Shown in pieces: positions 61,188-64,000 of a stretch of 64,000 bases of DNA. A program made the position numbers and the translations under genes. A model generated the notes under the pieces. That model did not search any database. It saw nothing but the letters and a program-made list of their open reading frames with translations, and was not told the DNA's origin. Each line of letters opens with the position of its first letter. The first letter of the stretch is position 1. Source of the DNA: Desulfoluna limicola (GTDB lineage Bacteria > Desulfobacterota > Desulfobacteria > Desulfobacterales > Desulfolunaceae); assembly GCF_021654575.1 (NCBI RefSeq), contig NZ_AP024488.1, forward strand, positions 1,550,001 through 1,614,000. Direction: 5' to 3'.

Positions 61188-61856
61188 CTACCGAACGGAG
61201 TAAAAGTGCCAGGCACATTCCAGGCCGATGCGTGAAAGGCCCAGCTCACCGCTGCTTTTCGCGGTGTCCACTCCAGGTGTTTCATGGCCGTTTTCGTGGG
61301 TGATCCAGGTCCCTGTGAGGCGGATCTCCCAGTTGTCCATGGCAACCCCACCGGCGATATCCATCCCCCAGGCGTCCTCAAAATTTTCCACAGGGTAATC
61401 GAGATCCCCTCGAAGTATCCCGTATCGAAGCCCGGCATGCAGTAACGGCCGCCAGGAGCCCACCAGGGTGCTGCTGCGCTCCGAACCGACCCATGTGGGG
61501 CCCGCTTCAACACTGAAACCCCGAAGGCTTGAACTTCCAGTGCCTGTTTGCCCCGTGAGGGCCCCGCTGTAGATATCAAGACCCGCCTTCACCTCAACAA
61601 GGACAGAGGGTGTCAGGCCGTACCCCAGCTTCAGAAAAGGTGAAACCAGAGTGTCCACATCAAGGGTGGCCTCTCTTGTGCCTGCTTCTGCATGGGCGGT
61701 GGTCTCCAGATACCCCAGGGATACCCCTGCGGACAGAGTCCAGGGCGAACCGCTGTCGGCATGAACCCGGGGGATTGCCATCAGACACAGTAAAAAGACG
61801 AGGGCCGGGACACGTATGGAGCCCGTTGGGCGGCAGGTAAAACGAAAAGCAGTCAT
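61188..61856 (-). CDS. Small outer-membrane beta-barrel protein
   Basis: 222 aa from the ATG at 61856 (AAGGTG five bases upstream). Signal peptide (ends VHA-DS) and a mature part of alternating strands (TLSAGVSLGYLETTAHAEAG, ASPFLKLGYGL-like, WGMDIAGGVAMDNWEIRLTGTW). No catalytic motif. The family is not recognised; an eight-strand barrel is inferred. First gene of the minus-strand operon with the TIGR03032 pair and the FG-GAP protein. Confidence 0.75.
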   Translation of the reverse strand: MTAFRFTCRPTGSIRVPALVFLLCLMAIPRVHADSGSPWTLSAGVSLGYLETTAHAEAGTREATLDVDTLVSPFLKLGYGLTPSVLVEVKAGLDIYSGALTGQTGTGSSSLRGFSVEAGPTWVGSERSSTLVGSWRPLLHAGLRYGILRGDLDYPVENFEDAWGMDIAGGVAMDNWEIRLTGTWITHENGHETPGVDTAKSSGELGLSRIGLECAWHFYSVR

Positions 61857-62178
61857 CACTACACCTTTTTCTTGCAAAATACTGGGATGGTGAAAAAAAC
61901 GAACTGCTTTCCTGTATGGTCTTATAAAAGGTCGCAGACTCGTTTGCCATGGGCGCTCCACGCAGGAAACGCAGGATCGACTTAGGAATCCAGGTCGTCG
62001 ATTGCTAATCTGTTTACGAAAGCCCACCATAAATTCAAAGTTAAGATTTGGTTAAAAGATGGTTAATAAAAGGTTAACAGGGGGCTGGATGAATGAAGGG
62101 GACCGTTCCGAATGGGATGGTTGAGAAGGGCATTTTGAGGTGGGGGGAAGGCGTTCATGAGACGCCTTGAAGGCAATC
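61857..62178. other. Region upstream of the barrel operon
   Basis: No gene. Contains AT-rich GGTTAAAAGATGGTTAATAAAAGGTTAAC near 62045-62080 (three spaced GGTTAA words), possible regulator sites for the minus-strand operon. Confidence 0.35.
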
Positions 62179-62385
62179 CATTCAGCTCCCAAAAAACGGC
62201 CTCCGGCGGCAAGCAGTGCCACCTTGTCAGCAGATTTCGGGGCGCTTTGCCCCTCGTTCCTCGGGGCAAATCACATCCGCCTTCAAACTTGAATTTGTCG
62301 GGTTTACTCATTAGACCCTGTTTATCAAACTTTTCAAATGTTTGGCCCCCGACAGGGCCGCCGGAGGCACAAGCTGAATAGTTAC
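62179..62385. repeat. MITE-like element, near-complete
   Basis: Left CCATTCAGC then GGCCTCCGGCGGC; right GCCGCCGGAGGC then GCTGAATAGTTAC (62373-62385). Interior TTTGCCCCTCGTTCCTCGGGGCAAA hairpin (62236-62260) and CCTGTTTATCAAACTTTTC. Closest relative of the 13260-13442 unit. Confidence 0.83.
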
Positions 62386-62715
62386 CCCCATGTGTAACGT
62401 TGGAGCCGGCGGGTTGGGTGTATGTATGGGGCCTTTCAACTCCTTGTCGCTATATTCGGATTCAGACGCAGCGTTGACCTGGGGGGCATGCATGGGTATT
62501 GATCTGCAAAAACCCTGTGTCCGTTGATTTTCGGGGACAGGTGGCAAACGTTTCTGTACAATAAAAAAAGTTGCGCTATCCTATGAGGCACTGAATGATG
62601 TGGAGAATAACACCCGGCCTGCTAATAGTTTTTGCTATATTCTGAGAGTCTGTTAGAACTGTCCCGCATTTCGTGAATTCAAACGCATTGTTCCACACTA
62701 TTTTTAAGGACAGAC

Positions 62716-63015
62716 ATGAAAAAAACATTTAAGTTGACACACCCAAAGGTCAAGCGCGACAGGCTGATTGAAGCTGTAAAGAGCGATGTCAGGAAGTATC
62801 TGAAGCGAGAACGCAATAAAACGTTGCCGGAAGGTGCCGATTTCTGGGACTTTGACTGCAAATTTGGCAACACGGCTGAAGAAGCAAAGGAAATTCATGT
62901 CTCCGAGCTTCCCAAGTTTGTTGAATCGACAAAAGAGACGGACTTGGAATCGTTTTATGTGGAGATTCTTGCCAAGCCATGTCGCAGGATGAAAAAGCCC
63001 GAATCAGAGATGTAG
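62716..63015 (+). CDS. DUF6172 family protein
   Basis: 99 aa. It begins MKKTFKLTHPKVKRDRLIEAVKSDVRKYLKRER and contains LPEGADFWDFDCKFG and YVEILAKPCRRMKKP, matching DUF6172. Basic, soluble and cytoplasmic. The function of the family is unknown. No clear ribosome site (AAGGACAG upstream). Monocistronic. Confidence 0.85.
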   Translation: MKKTFKLTHPKVKRDRLIEAVKSDVRKYLKRERNKTLPEGADFWDFDCKFGNTAEEAKEIHVSELPKFVESTKETDLESFYVEILAKPCRRMKKPESEM

Positions 63016-63320
63016 TGTTATTCACGTTGTAAAAGACTGCTGATGGAAACCTCACAGCGGCGTCCCGTTTAAGCCCCACCATAAAAAACTCAATGACCTG
63101 AAAGGAGAATGCTTTTAAACGTATTCTCCGGATGGTCAGGACAGGTTCCGCTCAGATGACCGTTGTGTACGGCAAGCCGTCGTTCATGCAACGGCTCTTC
63201 TTTATCCCCCCTATAGTGAAGACCTGTTTATCAAACGAAGCCGATTCAATTGATGATTGTTTGCCCCCAGCGGGCATCTCGGATTCACATCACTAAATAC
63301 GGGCGTACCCAGGAGCTGTT

Positions 63321-64000
63321 ATGAAAAAAGTGGTTTCAGGTCTTTTTCTGGTGATTGTTTTCATTGCCGCGGCGGTATTCGGCGTCATTCATTTTTTTCC
63401 AGAAAAAGTTGTGGAAGTCTGCGCAAACAGTGAGCGTGGCAAAGCAGGTCTTCGATTCAAATCGATAGCGGTGGGAGAACTTACCTACGCATACCTCGAA
63501 GGCGGTACAGGGGAGCCCCTTGTTCTCGTTCATGGGTTTGGTGCGAATAAAGACAACTGGACACGGGTAGCGGAATACCTGGCCCCGCATTTCAAGGTGA
63601 TCGCCCTTGATTTGGCCGGCTATGGAGAGAGCACTATAAATTTTGACCTTGACTACACGATCACCGCCCAGGCAGACAGGCTTCATGAGTTCGTGGATGC
63701 CCTCGACTTAAAATCGTTTCACCTGGGTGGCAGCTCCATGGGAGGGGCCATATCGGGAACCTACGGATCTAAGCACCAAGACCGCGTATTAAGCCTGTGG
63801 CTTATTGCTCCGGGAAATGTGCTGTCGTCAGAAGAGAGTGAGTTGGGGTTGCTCTTAAAAGAGGGCAAAAATCCCCTGATCACGCAAAATGCCGAGGAGT
63901 ACAAATCCCTGATAGCCTTCGTGTTTGAAAAAACGCCCCATATTCCGTCGCCTATCCTGGGGGTGTTTATGCGTGAGGCATTTGCCAACAAGGCATTGAA
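63321..64000 (+). CDS. Alpha/beta hydrolase, 3'-truncated by the window end
   Basis: Open from the ATG at 63321 (AGGAG five bases upstream) to the end of the window without a stop, so at least 226 residues. An N-terminal membrane anchor or signal (VVSGLFLVIVFIAAAVFGVI) precedes the hydrolase fold: LVLVHGFGANKDNW (oxyanion region), ALDLAGYGES, and the nucleophile elbow GGSSMGG with Ser at the centre. Membrane-tethered lipase/esterase or lactonase-like enzyme. The catalytic His would lie beyond the window. Confidence 0.88.
   Translation, partial: MKKVVSGLFLVIVFIAAAVFGVIHFFPEKVVEVCANSERGKAGLRFKSIAVGELTYAYLEGGTGEPLVLVHGFGANKDNWTRVAEYLAPHFKVIALDLAGYGESTINFDLDYTITAQADRLHEFVDALDLKSFHLGGSSMGGAISGTYGSKHQDRVLSLWLIAPGNVLSSEESELGLLLKEGKNPLITQNAEEYKSLIAFVFEKTPHIPSPILGVFMREAFANKAL

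Overview
The window reads as chromosomal DNA of a strictly anaerobic, sulfate-reducing-type Desulfobacterota bacterium; Desulfobacteraceae or a Desulfoluna-like relative is my best guess. The grounds are a HdrA/HdrD-like plus FlxABC/MvhD-like electron-transfer cluster, an oxygen-sensitive glycyl radical enzyme (GRE) with its activase, a HesB-like protein with a Cys-rich tail, DUF3786, a family B DNA polymerase II, and moderately high GC. No rRNA, replication origin, phage, transposase gene or CRISPR array was seen.

Layout. 0.4-4.5 kb: ATP-binding subunits of a peptide-type ABC importer (oppD/oppF), a PuuD-like amidohydrolase and a TSUP permease. 4.9-10.3 kb: GRE activase, a short-chain dehydrogenase and a 989-residue GRE whose N-terminus looks like an SCP2 lipid-binding domain. 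10.4-11.3 kb: four tandem copies of a tRNA-Val(UAC)-tRNA-Lys(UUU) pair. 11.5-14.9 kb: a small unknown protein, RarD-like permease, RelE-like protein and HesB-like protein. 15.0-23.2 kb: minus-strand Hdr/Flx cluster, probably an NAD(H)-linked flavin-based bifurcating complex. 24.5-29.5 kb: chemoreceptor, small membrane protein, PAS protein and a secreted unknown.

29.6-33.4 kb is a gene-poor stretch. It holds a DUF6150 gene, a cobalamin riboswitch followed directly by a strong terminator and no gene, and a frameshifted ABC-ATPase remnant. 33.4-41.8 kb: outer-membrane protein, caspase-PEGA-FGE protein, GT1-type glycosyltransferase, two TPM-domain proteins, radical SAM protein and DUF3786 protein. 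42.0-44.3 kb: secreted beta-propeller with thrombospondin type 3 repeats. 44.9-53.9 kb: MalT/LuxR-type regulator followed by an RND exporter, a LolA-like periplasmic protein, an outer-membrane protein and a DUF4345 protein, forming an envelope export module. 54.0-56.5 kb: DNA polymerase II. 56.8-61.9 kb: minus-strand operon of a beta-barrel, two TIGR03032-type proteins and an FG-GAP protein. 62.7-64 kb: a DUF6172 protein and a truncated alpha/beta hydrolase.

The intergenic DNA is dominated by a modular palindromic repeat family. Units are bounded by GCCTCCGGCGG and its complement, some with an outer inverted repeat GTAACTATTCAGC. They carry interchangeable hairpins whose stems change in a compensating way while loops are kept. 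Copies sit in about twenty gaps, including inside the Hdr/Flx cluster. The repeat family, the SCP2-GRE cluster and the stranded B12 riboswitch are the most promising subjects for follow-up.
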